Source: SURF-32 sp964648365
GTDB taxonomy: Bacteria > Planctomycetota > Phycisphaerae > UBA1845
Assembly: GCA_964648365.1 (NCBI GenBank)
Contig: CAZYLK010000053.1
Span: forward strand, 1-33,014
Length of the DNA: 33,014 nt
Reading direction: 5' to 3'
In this document: piece after piece, positions 8,695 to 16,625 of the stretch
How positions within the stretch are numbered: the stretch's first letter is position 1
Layout: each line of letters starts with the position of its first letter
The notes under the pieces: model-generated
Seen by the model: the letters and a program-made list of their open reading frames with translations, nothing else
Told to the model about the DNA's origin: nothing
Database searches by the model: none
Position numbers and translations under genes: made by a program

Positions 8695-9999
8695 ATGCCG
8701 GAGATTGCAGTGATAAACAAACCCCACACGCGGCGCGAGTTCGTGCATCGGGGCCTCGGCCTGCTCGGTCTGGGCGTGACCGCGCCGTCGTTTCTGACCC
8801 GCACGGTGTTCGCGCTGGACGATCCGCGGGATCGCCCGCTCGTGCAGTCGCGGCCGGGACGTCCGGACGAGCACGTGCTGGTCGTGTTGCAGCTTGCCGG
8901 CGGCAATGACGGGCTCAACACCGTCGTACCCTTCCGCAACGACGACTACTACCGCGCCCGCCCGAAGCTCTCGATCGATCGCCGGGAGGTTCTGCGCATC
9001 AACGATGAGCTTGGTTTCCACCCGTCGGCCGAGGGGCTCAAGAGCCTGTTCGACGCGGGGCAACTGGCGATCGTTCAGGGCGTGGGCTATCCCAATCCGA
9101 ACCGCTCGCACTTCGTCAGCACGGAGATCTGGGAGACCGCCGATCCCCAGCAGCGCAAACACAACGGCTGGGTCGGCCGATACTTCGATGCCTGCTGCGC
9201 CGGCGCCGACCCGCCCGACCCCAAGCTGGGCATCGCCCTCACGCAGGAGGTGCCGGCGGCGCTGGAAGGGGGTCGATTCCGGCCGATCGCGTTTACCGCG
9301 GCCGACCAGCTTCGCTGGAAGTCGGACGGTTCCAACGACGGCGCCAGAGAGGTGTACGAGTTCCTCAACGGCGTTGGCGCCGATGCCGCGGCGGCGACGG
9401 CGGGCGGCAGCGGCCTTACTACGCTCGACTACGTCCGGCGGGCGGCGCTGAACGCCCAGCTCGACGTGGACCGCATCCGCGGGGCGGTGGACATCGGCGC
9501 AAAGAACTACCGGTCGGGCCTGGAGGTTGATCTTGCGACCGTTGCCCGACTGATCGCGGCCGGAATGCCAACGAGAGTCTACTACGTTTCGCTGGGCGGC
9601 TTCGACACGCACTCGACGCAACTGGGAAGACACGCCGCGCTTATGAAGCAGCTCGGCGACGGGCTGACGACGTTTTTCAAGGAGCTGGACAAGCTCGGGA
9701 TCCGCGAGCGCGTGCTGCTCATGACGTTTTCCGAGTTCGGCCGCCGTGTGGCGCAGAACGCTTCGGGCGGCACGGATCATGGTCAGGCGGCGCCGCTGTT
9801 CCTGGCGGGCGCCAACGTCCGGGGGGGGGTTCATGGCCGTCACCCGAGCCTGCGTCCCGCCGACCTCGCCCGCGGCGACGTGACCTACACCGTGGACTTC
9901 CGCAACGTCTATGCCACGGCCATCGCCGATTGGCTGGGCGGCGACGCCGGCGCGATTCTGGGGCCGGGTCTGTCGCCGATGCGCCTGTTGAAGACCTGA
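8695..9999 (+). CDS. DUF1501 family protein with Tat signal
   Basis: The protein has 434 residues. A twin-arginine signal (TRREFVHRG, arginines 13-14) precedes a hydrophobic stretch, so it is exported folded. DUF1501 belongs to the alkaline phosphatase/sulfatase superfamily. Visible signatures are VLQLAGGNDGLNTVVP, GGFDTHSTQ, MTFSEFGRRVAQN, GGTDHGQAAPLFL and the C-terminal DFRNVYATAIADWLG. The conserved Asp/His residues in GGFDTH and GTDHG fit the family's metal site. It starts at the base after the DUF1800 stop. No enzymatic activity is established for the family. A 3' flanking hairpin repeat begins 30 bp after the stop. Confidence 0.92.
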   Translation: MPEIAVINKPHTRREFVHRGLGLLGLGVTAPSFLTRTVFALDDPRDRPLVQSRPGRPDEHVLVVLQLAGGNDGLNTVVPFRNDDYYRARPKLSIDRREVLRINDELGFHPSAEGLKSLFDAGQLAIVQGVGYPNPNRSHFVSTEIWETADPQQRKHNGWVGRYFDACCAGADPPDPKLGIALTQEVPAALEGGRFRPIAFTAADQLRWKSDGSNDGAREVYEFLNGVGADAAAATAGGSGLTTLDYVRRAALNAQLDVDRIRGAVDIGAKNYRSGLEVDLATVARLIAAGMPTRVYYVSLGGFDTHSTQLGRHAALMKQLGDGLTTFFKELDKLGIRERVLLMTFSEFGRRVAQNASGGTDHGQAAPLFLAGANVRGGVHGRHPSLRPADLARGDVTYTVDFRNVYATAIADWLGGDAGAILGPGLSPMRLLKT

Positions 10000-10028
10000 G
10001 GCGGCCGACGGCCGCGACCAAAAAGTGA

Positions 10029-10245
10029 ACAGAGGGAGTGAGGGAGACGGGAGTGAGGGAGTGAGGGGAAGAGGGAAGAACGGAAGGCCATCTTTCTTCC
10101 CTGACTCCCTCGCTCTCTTACTCCCTTACTCCCTTACTCCCTTGCTCCCTTACTCCCCTCGTTGCGAGGGGAATCGCGCGCCGCGCGGAGGATGCGCGCA
10201 GAATGGCAAGGAGTTCCACTGTCAAAGACCTATCCGACCGTCCAT
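10029..10245 (+). repeat. Hairpin repeat element with octamer arms, copy 1
   Basis: A purine arm (GGGAGTGA-type units, about 10031-10078) is followed by a pyrimidine arm of tandem TTACTCCC units (about 10098-10158). Together they can fold as a long imperfect hairpin. The 3' flank (CTCGTTGCGAGGGGAA, then GCGC-rich sequence and AGGAGTTCC...AGACC up to about 10230) is homologous to the flank of a second copy at 25060-25230 on the other strand. No ORF and no transposase are present. It could be a non-autonomous mobile or REP-like element. Confidence 0.7.
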
Positions 10246-10346
10246 CGCCGCGGTCGTCTGCGCGGCTGACGGGCGAGGTCTGCGAGTGGGCGCGGCGATG
10301 GGGTCGCCGTCGTCGCTGGTGTACGCACGTGCGCCGCCGCGTGATC

Positions 10347-10397
10347 AAAAAAAAATGCCCAGGTCCTGGGAGCCCCGAAGGGTGACCAAGACCTGGG
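10347..10397 (-). terminator. Rho-independent terminator for the minus-strand unit
   Basis: Read on the minus strand, CCCAGGTC (10397-10390) pairs with GACCTGGG (10365-10358). A UUCG-capped inner stem lies between them, and nine U residues follow (10355-10347). It ends the transcript that begins near 10640. Confidence 0.75.
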
Positions 10398-10640
10398 AGG
10401 GAGAGAGAGAGAGCCTAGTTATCGGCGCGCAGCAAAAACGAACTTGAATCGGGTGAGCGTCTCACCATTTCGTTTTCGCTGCTGCTCCGGATGCGGCAAA
10501 CTAACGGGATGCGCTTCAGCCTCCGATCCGCCGGTTGAGGGCGCCGTCCGCGCTGCGCGCCCGGGGCGGATGTCGAGGATGGACAAGCGTCGAATCCCCT
10601 CCTTGTCGCGAACCGCCGTGGCAGTCCGCACCTTACCGCA
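10347..10640 (-). ncRNA. Candidate structured RNA of about 290 nt
   Basis: A promoter-like pair (10647-10676) and a strong terminator (10347-10397) bound a unit of about 290 nt. Inside it, GCAGCGAAAACGAA (10482-10469) pairs with TTCGTTTTTGCTGC (10442-10429) over 14 positions, enclosing GGTGAG/CTCACC (10466-10452). One of the 14 pairs is G-U on the minus strand but would be an A-C mismatch on the plus strand, which supports minus-strand RNA. I found no conserved marks of tmRNA, RNase P or SRP RNA. A small ORF overlaps it, so a short mRNA remains possible. Confidence 0.4.
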
Positions 10641-10682
10641 GAGGGAAGCATAGTCGAAACGCGGACCGGTAATCAAGCACAT
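10419..10682 (-). CDS. Possible small protein, doubtful
   Basis: The frame gives 87 residues (MCLITGPRFDYASLCGKV...RFKFVFAARR) with no recognisable domain. In favour: reasonable third-position GC and a terminator shortly after the stop. Against: no ribosome binding site, a start codon that lies upstream of the predicted transcription start, and a C-terminal third that coincides with a 14-bp RNA stem. A structured RNA explains the locus better. It is listed so the alternative is visible. Confidence 0.2.
   Translation of the reverse strand: MCLITGPRFDYASLCGKVRTATAVRDKEGIRRLSILDIRPGRAARTAPSTGGSEAEAHPVSLPHPEQQRKRNGETLTRFKFVFAARR
10647..10676 (-). promoter_or_regulatory. Sigma-70-like promoter of the candidate RNA
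   Basis: On the minus strand, TTGATT (10676-10671), an 18-bp spacer and TATGCT (10652-10647) are found. Transcription would begin near 10640 and end at the terminator at 10347-10397. Confidence 0.45.
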
Positions 10683-10767
10683 TCTTATGGGGTTTTTGGA
10701 ATAGCTTGATTTCTTGGTGCGATCGCATTACGCCCCGGCGGACGTCGCGTTGCGCCGTCGCCGCCGA

Positions 10768-10803
10768 CGACGAGGTGACGCGTCGGCGCGCGTCACCTCG
10801 TCG
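10768..10803 (-). terminator. 15-bp perfect inverted repeat after the thioredoxin gene
   Basis: CGACGAGGTGACGCG (10768-10782) and its exact complement (10789-10803) flank a 6-base loop, 26 bp past the stop of the TlpA-like gene. There is no U tract, so it is either a U-less terminator or an mRNA 3'-end stabiliser. Confidence 0.5.
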
Positions 10804-10829
10804 CCGTTGAGTCGCGTGCGGGATGCCGC

Positions 10830-12518
10830 TCACTGCGTCTTTGCACCGCCCTTGAACCGCGCCAGCGCATCTTCGAGTGACGTCAGCGACGGACCCGTGA
10901 CGCCCTTTTCCTTCGCCAATTCGACGGCCTTCGTCTGTATTTCGACGGCCTCGCTGGCGGCGCCGGTTTCGAACTTGGCCAGCGCGAGCGTGTCGAGGTA
11001 CATCCAGTTCTTGCCTTCCGTCAGTTCGTGGCAGCGCTGCGCCGCCTCCAGTGCCTGAGCATTAAAGTTTCCGGCGAGGCCCTCGTCCGTGAGCATCGAC
11101 CAGGCGAAGTTGTTGAGGAAGCCCGCGCTGTCGCCGCCTTTCTCGATCGCGTAATCCGCCGCGGCCGCGGCCGCTTTCAGATCCTTCTGGCAGAGGGCGA
11201 GAATGCGGAACTTCGTCTGCACGTGGGTCGGCTCTTCCGGCTCGGCCGCCATGGCGGCGTTGATCGCTTCCAGCGCCAGCGCGCCGCATCGACCCTCCAG
11301 TTCCGGCGTGGCGAGGGCGTTGGCCAGCCGCGCCATGCTGGGCGCGTTGTCGCCGATGACCTTGATCGCCTGACGAGCCGCCGACATCGCGTCGTCCACG
11401 CGCCCGGCGGAGGTCAGCGCCGTCACCAGGGCGAGGTTCGACTTGGTGTTGTCCGGCTCCAGATCAAGCGACCGCTCCGCGGCCTTCACCGCCAGGGGGC
11501 GCAGCGCCTCCTTCTCACGGCTCAGCGAGTTCGCCAGATCCGCCAGTTCGCCTGCGTCGTGCAGCAGTTCGATCGTCTCGCCGGCCATGCGCGTCGCTTC
11601 GGGGAGGTTGTCGACGGCGATCAGCGCCCGGATCAGCGCCAGCCGCGCATCGGTCGAGTGCTCGTCCAGTTCCATGGCCCGCTTCGCCGCGGTCAGCGAG
11701 AGCGCTTGCAGCTTGTATTTCTCGTCGCGGCCGGCGAGGAAGGTGGCGAAGCTGGTCAGGAACACGCCGTCGTTGTGGGCCAGCTTGACGGCCTTCTGGG
11801 CGGCCTCGCGCGTCTTGCCCGGCCAGTCGAGTTGATACGAGTACATCCGGGCCAGGCTCGCCCAGGGCGCGGGGCTTTCCGGATCGAGCGTCGCGATCGC
11901 CTCGTACGCGCGGGCGGCGCCCTCGAAATCCAGCTTGCGCTGCAGTTGCGAGGCATAGGTCTCCAGTCCCTTAACCGCGCGCGCCCGCTGGAGGTCATGC
12001 GTACCGGCGACGATCTCGGCCAGCGGCTGATCCATGTTCATCGGGTGGCCGATCCAGGCGATCCGGCCGTCGCGATCGACGATGAACGAAGTCGGGATGC
12101 CGTTCTGCCCGGCCGCGGTCATGTAGCCCTTGAAGGTGGTTTCGTTGCCGTCGAAGGCGACGCGGTACCCCATCTTGTCGGTGTTCTTACCGACGAATTC
12201 CTCGACTTTTTCCAGTGCGTTGTTCGGATCGGGCCGGGTGACGCCGATGATGATGACGCCCTTGTCGGCGTACTCTTTCTGGAGTTCGGTCAGGTGCGGC
12301 ATCGAGGCGATGCACGGGCCGCACCAGGTCGCCCAGAACTCGACGACCACGACGTTCTTACCCTTGGCGCCGGCCAGGTCGAGCGCATCCCCATTGAACC
12401 ACTTGGTTCCTTCGAGCGTGGGGGCGTCGTCGCCGATGTTGAGCGTCTGCCCCATGCCGGCGGCGACGGCGAACGTGGATATCGCCAGCGCAATTCCCAA
12501 TGGCCTGATCCTGATCAT
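10830..12518 (-). CDS. TlpA-like thioredoxin with C-terminal TPR-like repeats
   Basis: The protein has 562 residues. ATG 12518 is chosen because AGGA lies 7 bases upstream and a signal peptide starts there (MIRIRPLGIALAISTFAVAA). The frame continues upstream without a start of similar quality. The thioredoxin domain (about 26-180) contains FWATWCGPC with the redox cysteines at 66 and 69, and the cis-Pro segment GIPTSFIVDRDG. The rest is alpha-helical with TPR-like periodicity (AARAYEAIATLDPESPAPWA, AAERSLDLEPDNTKSNLALV). TlpA/ResA proteins reduce disulfides outside the cytoplasm, for example in cytochrome c assembly. The long helical tail suggests a scaffold or partner-binding role, which is an inference. 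Confidence 0.88.
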   Translation of the reverse strand: MIRIRPLGIALAISTFAVAAGMGQTLNIGDDAPTLEGTKWFNGDALDLAGAKGKNVVVVEFWATWCGPCIASMPHLTELQKEYADKGVIIIGVTRPDPNNALEKVEEFVGKNTDKMGYRVAFDGNETTFKGYMTAAGQNGIPTSFIVDRDGRIAWIGHPMNMDQPLAEIVAGTHDLQRARAVKGLETYASQLQRKLDFEGAARAYEAIATLDPESPAPWASLARMYSYQLDWPGKTREAAQKAVKLAHNDGVFLTSFATFLAGRDEKYKLQALSLTAAKRAMELDEHSTDARLALIRALIAVDNLPEATRMAGETIELLHDAGELADLANSLSREKEALRPLAVKAAERSLDLEPDNTKSNLALVTALTSAGRVDDAMSAARQAIKVIGDNAPSMARLANALATPELEGRCGALALEAINAAMAAEPEEPTHVQTKFRILALCQKDLKAAAAAADYAIEKGGDSAGFLNNFAWSMLTDEGLAGNFNAQALEAAQRCHELTEGKNWMYLDTLALAKFETGAASEAVEIQTKAVELAKEKGVTGPSLTSLEDALARFKGGAKTQ

Positions 12519-12591
12519 ACGATCGTCCTTTCCAAAATCTTGACTCGCCTGAGTGGCGCGAACTTCTTTCGTTAAGGCCCTGCGGACCCGA

Positions 12592-12621
12592 AGTATACAA
12601 GCCTTGCGGCGGCTGGAGCAA
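12592..12621 (-). promoter_or_regulatory. Probable promoter of the thioredoxin gene
   Basis: On the minus strand, TTGCTC (12621-12616), an 18-bp spacer and TATACT (12597-12592) precede the start codon by about 75 bp. Confidence 0.45.
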
Positions 12622-12819
12622 GCGCCCTTCGCCGGATCGGCGCGTCCGGCGCCCTCGTCGCCGGGCGCCGGCGGCGCCCTGCGGGGTTCACGGCGGCAGC
12701 GGAAACCGGACCGGACGCTGACTCCACCGTGCAACGAGTCGGGGGGCGCCGTGAATTCGACTGCCCCCGAGGCGCGGCGTCCCCCCGCTGACGCGCCGAC
12801 GCCCGGACGCCCCTCAATC

Positions 12820-12848
12820 TTGACGCTCTTCCCCGCGCGGCCTACGCT
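12820..12848 (+). promoter_or_regulatory. Probable promoter of the superoxide dismutase operon
   Basis: TTGACG (12820-12825), a 17-bp spacer and TACGCT (12843-12848) imply a leader of about 80 nt before the sodA start. Together with the opposite-strand promoter at 12592-12621, this accounts for the 416-bp divergent gap at 12519-12934. The GC-rich middle of that gap (12630-12800) shows no gene. Confidence 0.5.
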
Positions 12849-12934
12849 CCTCCCATAGGGCCGACGCGCCGCCCGGCCCCATCCGATGCGGCGCCGGCGC
12901 CATCCCGACAACAACGGAGAAGGAGTTCACCCCA

Positions 12935-13540
12935 ATGGCCCACGAAACGCCCCCTCTTCCCTACGATTACAATGCCCTGGAGCCGCATATCGACGAACAG
13001 ACGATGCGGATCCACCACGACAAGCACCACGCCACCTACGTCGCCAAGCTGAACGAGGCGCTGGATAAGCACCCGAACCTGGCGGGCAAGAAGGTCGAAG
13101 ACCTGCTCACGAACCTCTCGGCCGTGCCGGAGGACATCCGCGGCGCCGTCAACAACCACGGCGGCGGGCACCTGAACCACACCATCTTCTGGCAGAACAT
13201 GAAGCCCAAGGGCGGCGGCAAGCCGACCGGCCCCCTGGCGGACAAGATTGCGGGCGCGTTCGGCAGCTTCGACGATTTCAAGACGAAATTCGCGGCCGCG
13301 GCGGCCGGGCGCTTCGGCAGCGGCTGGGCCTGGCTCTGCAAGAACAAGGGCGGCGACCTGGTGATCGAGAGCTTCCCGAATCAGGACAGCCCGCTGACCA
13401 AGGGCCTGACGCCGCTGCTGGGCCTGGACGTGTGGGAACATGCGTACTACCTGAAGTATCAGAACCGCCGGCCGGATTACATCAACGCCTTCTGGAACGT
13501 CGTGAACTGGGATGACGTATCGAAGCGGTACGGTGGCTGA
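12935..13540 (+). CDS. sodA: Superoxide dismutase, Mn-type by signature
   Basis: The protein has 201 residues, a normal length for the Fe/Mn family. It converts superoxide to hydrogen peroxide and oxygen. Metal ligands are visible as H27 (MRIHHDKHH), H82 (GGGHLNHTIFW), D165 and H169 (DVWEHAYY). GGG at 76-78 with Q150 in FPNQDSP are marks of the Mn rather than the Fe subtype; cambialistic use cannot be excluded. No signal peptide is present, so it is cytoplasmic. AAGGAG lies 9 bases before the start, and a promoter-like pair is at 12820-12848. The methyltransferase gene follows after 21 bp, so co-transcription is likely. Confidence 0.97.
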   Translation: MAHETPPLPYDYNALEPHIDEQTMRIHHDKHHATYVAKLNEALDKHPNLAGKKVEDLLTNLSAVPEDIRGAVNNHGGGHLNHTIFWQNMKPKGGGKPTGPLADKIAGAFGSFDDFKTKFAAAAAGRFGSGWAWLCKNKGGDLVIESFPNQDSPLTKGLTPLLGLDVWEHAYYLKYQNRRPDYINAFWNVVNWDDVSKRYGG

Positions 13541-13561
13541 TACGCCCGGCGGTGTCGCGAC

Positions 13562-14332
13562 ATGAGCCGAAGCGGCGTCGAAGCCGAAGCAGCGTGGAGC
13601 CCGGCGACGCTTCGCGCGCCCCACCAGGCGCCGGACAAGGCCGCGCGGGTGCGGCGCATGTTCAACGCGATCGCGCCGACGTATGAACGGGTCAACACGG
13701 TCTTCAGTGCCGGGCGCGACGCCGCCTGGCGGCGCCGCGCGGTGGCGCTGGCGAAGATCGGCCGTGACGACGTGGTGCTGGACGTCGCCTGCGGAACGGG
13801 CGACTTCAGCCGCGCGTTCGCCGCGGCGCGGCCGCGTTCAGTCGTCGGCACGGATTTCGCCCACAACATGCTGACGCTGGCCGTCGGTCGCGAGGATGGC
13901 GGTGCGTCCGGCGCCGCCCCCATCCGCTGGTGCGAGGCCGACGCCACGCGGCTGCCGTTCGCGGACGGCTCGTTCACCGTCACCTCCAGCGCCTTCGGCG
14001 TGCGTAATTTCGACGATCTGGAAGCGGGGCTGGGTGAGATGCACCGCGTCCTGCGCCCCGGTGGGCGGGCAGTCATCCTGGAGTTTTCCCGACCCCAACG
14101 TCGGATGTTCCGCGCTGTCTATGAACTGTACGCGAACCGCCTGATGCCCCGGGCGGCGTCCTGGCTGGCGCGGGATCGCAGCGGTGCGTACGAGTATCTG
14201 CCGCGCAGCGTCGTGAGCTTTCCCGATGCCGCCGGCCTGTGCGCCTGTCTGCGTCGCGTCGGTTTTGACGCGATCACGCCCACGCCGCTGACCCTGGGCG
14301 TCGTGACGGTGTACGTCGCGCAGCGAGCCTGA
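13562..14332 (+). CDS. ubiE: UbiE/MenG quinone C-methyltransferase
   Basis: The protein has 256 residues. It is an SAM-dependent methyltransferase of the UbiE/COQ5 family, which methylates demethylmenaquinone or a ubiquinone precursor. Marks seen: MFNAIAPTYERVN (33-45, the family signature before motif I), VVLDVACGTGDF (71-82, the SAM site), ADATRLPFADGSFTVTSSAFGVRNF and LRPGGRAVILEFSRP. An N-terminal extension of about 25 residues (MSRSGVEAEAAWSPATLRAP) is not typical, and no clear ribosome site marks a later start. With UbiX and a UbiA-type prenyltransferase nearby, menaquinone is the likely product. The next gene starts 2 bp after the stop. Confidence 0.9.
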   Translation: MSRSGVEAEAAWSPATLRAPHQAPDKAARVRRMFNAIAPTYERVNTVFSAGRDAAWRRRAVALAKIGRDDVVLDVACGTGDFSRAFAAARPRSVVGTDFAHNMLTLAVGREDGGASGAAPIRWCEADATRLPFADGSFTVTSSAFGVRNFDDLEAGLGEMHRVLRPGGRAVILEFSRPQRRMFRAVYELYANRLMPRAASWLARDRSGAYEYLPRSVVSFPDAAGLCACLRRVGFDAITPTPLTLGVVTVYVAQRA

Positions 14333-14334
14333 CC

Positions 14335-16200
14335 ATGGCCCATGCCCCTGCCATTCCTTCCGGTCACGTTGTGGTCGAGCACGAGAAGGACGTGTGGACG
14401 CGGAGCGGCCCGCGGTATCGCGTCCGCGCGGTGCTTCTGCTGATCGTCAACGTGCTCCTGTTCGCCGGGCTGGGGGCGTTCGCGCTGTGGCTGCGGGAGG
14501 GACAGCCGTTTCCGTGGCTGCTGGAGAACTACGCGGACAATCTGTCGGCGACGTTCCGCTTCACCGGCGACATGCAGGTTTCGTTATCGTCCTTCCTCGT
14601 CGGCCCGATGAGCGTGCAGGACGTCCCGATCCTGCTGCCGATCGTCGGCCTGCTGCTGGCGTCGCTGGTGATGATTCCCATACTGGTGGCGATCCTCTAT
14701 CGCTTCTGGGCCTGTATTCCGTTCATCGCCGTCGTCGGATTCGTCGCGGTCATGCCCTGGCTGGCGATGACGCTCATCCTCTCGTGCGTACTCGCTTCGG
14801 TGCGGCCTTTCCGGCTGCGCCAGCGTGTGTTCTCGGCACTGCTGGGTCTGGTGCCGGTCGCGATTTACCTGGTGATGGCGTCGCGCGGCGCCGGCGCGCA
14901 CGTCGGCAACGTCGCGGATCCGATGGGACCGATCAAGTATGCGACGCCGTGGCTGTTTACCATCGTGTCGGCCGCCGTCATCGCGACCGTTGTGCTGTTG
15001 ATTGCCCGATTGGTGGACTATCGCCCGGGCGCGATCGCGCCGGTGATGGCGGTGATGTTCGCCCTGCCGGTGCTGCTGTTCGAGTTCTACGTCGGTCGCG
15101 ACGAGTTGTACTACCGACTGCTGGAACGCGAGCAGAACCTGTTCACGGACGTTTCCGCTGCGGATGTGCTGGAGCGGCGGGCTGAGGAAACCTGGCTTGA
15201 ACTGCCCGAACAGCGCCGGGTGGATTTCCAGGTCTGGCGCGCGTTTCGGGAGATCATGTTCAAGCTGAACCTGATGACCGACGACCCGCTGACCTGGACG
15301 TCGTGGCTGACCGACCAGCAGCAGCGCCTGGTGCAGCATTGCGATACGTTCGTCCTCCAGTTTCCCGACAGTCCCTACGCCTGCAACGCGCTGTACATCA
15401 AAGGCTCGGCACTCTCGACACGGGTCAATCTGCGCGAGTTCAGCCGGACCAAGTGGATCCGTTACCGGGACGACTACCCGCACAAGGCGTCGTGGACGGC
15501 CTGGCGGATGATCGTCGAAAACTGTCCCGGCTCGGACACGGCCGCGGTGGCGCTGCTGCGCCTGGCGCAGCTCGACGCCCGCGACGGCAACCCGCGGCTG
15601 GCGCTGGAGCAGTTGGATCGGCTGATCGAGGAGTTTTCCAACCGGCCGCCCGCCCCGCCGAAGTCACGCGCCGAGGGTCTGTCGGCGATTCTCACACCGC
15701 CGGGCCGGACGGCGTCGCTGAACATCTCCCTGGATGCCGTCCTGCTGGAGGCGCACCGGCTGCGCGACCTGCTGTCGTCCAACAACGATCCGATTTACGG
15801 CTATGCGCCGCTCGTGGGCGGCGGGAGCGAGGCGTCATCGTCGCCGCAGCTTGGATTGCTGAAGCTGATCCCCTACGAAGACCGGTACGAGATGAATCTG
15901 CGGCGATTGATCGAGCAGTATCCGCGGGCGCAGATCCTCGACAACGTCGAGCTGGAACTGGCGCGCATCGCGGATACCGCGGAGCAGCGCATGGCCCGGC
16001 TCACGGAGTTCGTCGACACGTATCGCGACGGCGACAGCGACGCCCTGCCCGAAGCGATGTACCGTTTGGCCGTACTGCTGCAAGACGCCAACCGGCGGGA
16101 GGAGGCTCAGGCGTTTTTCTGCCGCCTGCTCAACCGCCACGCCGGGACGATCTGGGCGCAGCAGGCCCGCCGGTTCGCGACAACGCCTTGTGCGGAATAG
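14335..16200 (+). CDS. Multi-pass membrane protein with TPR-like C-terminal half
   Basis: The protein has 621 residues. I do not recognise the family. The first 270 residues contain about six hydrophobic segments (VLLLIVNVLLFAGLGAFALW; ILLPIVGLLLASLVMIPILV; FIAVVGFVAVMPWLAMTLIL; ALLGLVPVAIYLVMA; WLFTIVSAAVIATVVLLIA; APVMAVMFALPVLLFEF). The rest is soluble and helical, with tetratricopeptide-like text (AAVALLRLAQLDARDGNPRL, DALPEAMYRLAVLLQDANR, AQAFFCRLLNRHAGTIWAQ). It follows the methyltransferase by 2 bp and precedes ubiX after a repeat-bearing gap. Its place in the quinone cluster suggests a membrane scaffold, but this is inference only. Confidence 0.85.
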   Translation: MAHAPAIPSGHVVVEHEKDVWTRSGPRYRVRAVLLLIVNVLLFAGLGAFALWLREGQPFPWLLENYADNLSATFRFTGDMQVSLSSFLVGPMSVQDVPILLPIVGLLLASLVMIPILVAILYRFWACIPFIAVVGFVAVMPWLAMTLILSCVLASVRPFRLRQRVFSALLGLVPVAIYLVMASRGAGAHVGNVADPMGPIKYATPWLFTIVSAAVIATVVLLIARLVDYRPGAIAPVMAVMFALPVLLFEFYVGRDELYYRLLEREQNLFTDVSAADVLERRAEETWLELPEQRRVDFQVWRAFREIMFKLNLMTDDPLTWTSWLTDQQQRLVQHCDTFVLQFPDSPYACNALYIKGSALSTRVNLREFSRTKWIRYRDDYPHKASWTAWRMIVENCPGSDTAAVALLRLAQLDARDGNPRLALEQLDRLIEEFSNRPPAPPKSRAEGLSAILTPPGRTASLNISLDAVLLEAHRLRDLLSSNNDPIYGYAPLVGGGSEASSSPQLGLLKLIPYEDRYEMNLRRLIEQYPRAQILDNVELELARIADTAEQRMARLTEFVDTYRDGDSDALPEAMYRLAVLLQDANRREEAQAFFCRLLNRHAGTIWAQQARRFATTPCAE

Positions 16201-16260
16201 AGGGCGACCGGGCTTCCGCTGGTCGGCCCGACGCGGTCGAATTCACCCCGTCTTCCTCTG

Positions 16261-16364
16261 ATCCGCGTGTATCCACGTTTATCTGCGGTCGATATCCGCC
16301 AGCGGCACAGTTCGGCTGCAAGCGAAGAGAGAAAAACCGCAGATGAACGCGGATGAACGCGGAT
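16261..16364. repeat. Inverted repeat with 10-mer units
   Basis: Arm 1 (16261-16289) reads ATCCGCGTGTATCCACG and on to TCTGCGGT. Arm 2 (16336-16364) reads ACCGCAGATGAACGCGG and on. They are imperfect complements over 29 bases, built from tandem GCGGATGAAC-type 10-mers. It sits in the 425-bp gap 16201-16625 between the membrane protein and ubiX, in which I see no gene. Confidence 0.65.
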
Positions 16365-16625
16365 GAATGGTGGGAGAAGAAGTTGGTGTTATCGTGGTTG
16401 CGATCGACGCTTTTCCCGAGCCTCCACTCCGTCACGCGCGCTCTGGCTCGCCCACCCCTGCACACCTTCCCGCCGTCCGCAGTTCGATTGCGACGATGAA
16501 CGACGTTGGTATAACTGAGTTCCCTCGGGATAGGGACGGAAACCCTGATGTCCGCCGAGTGGTAAGCCGCGACGAAGCCGAAGTCTGACGCTCCGAATTC
16601 CTGAGTTCCGTCCCGACGGTCACTT

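Noticed and set aside
6832..9843. A 1003-codon open frame on the minus strand
   Set aside because: It lies opposite the well-supported DUF1800 and DUF1501 genes. High GC makes such antisense frames common, and its protein has no domain and an Arg/His/Val-rich composition.
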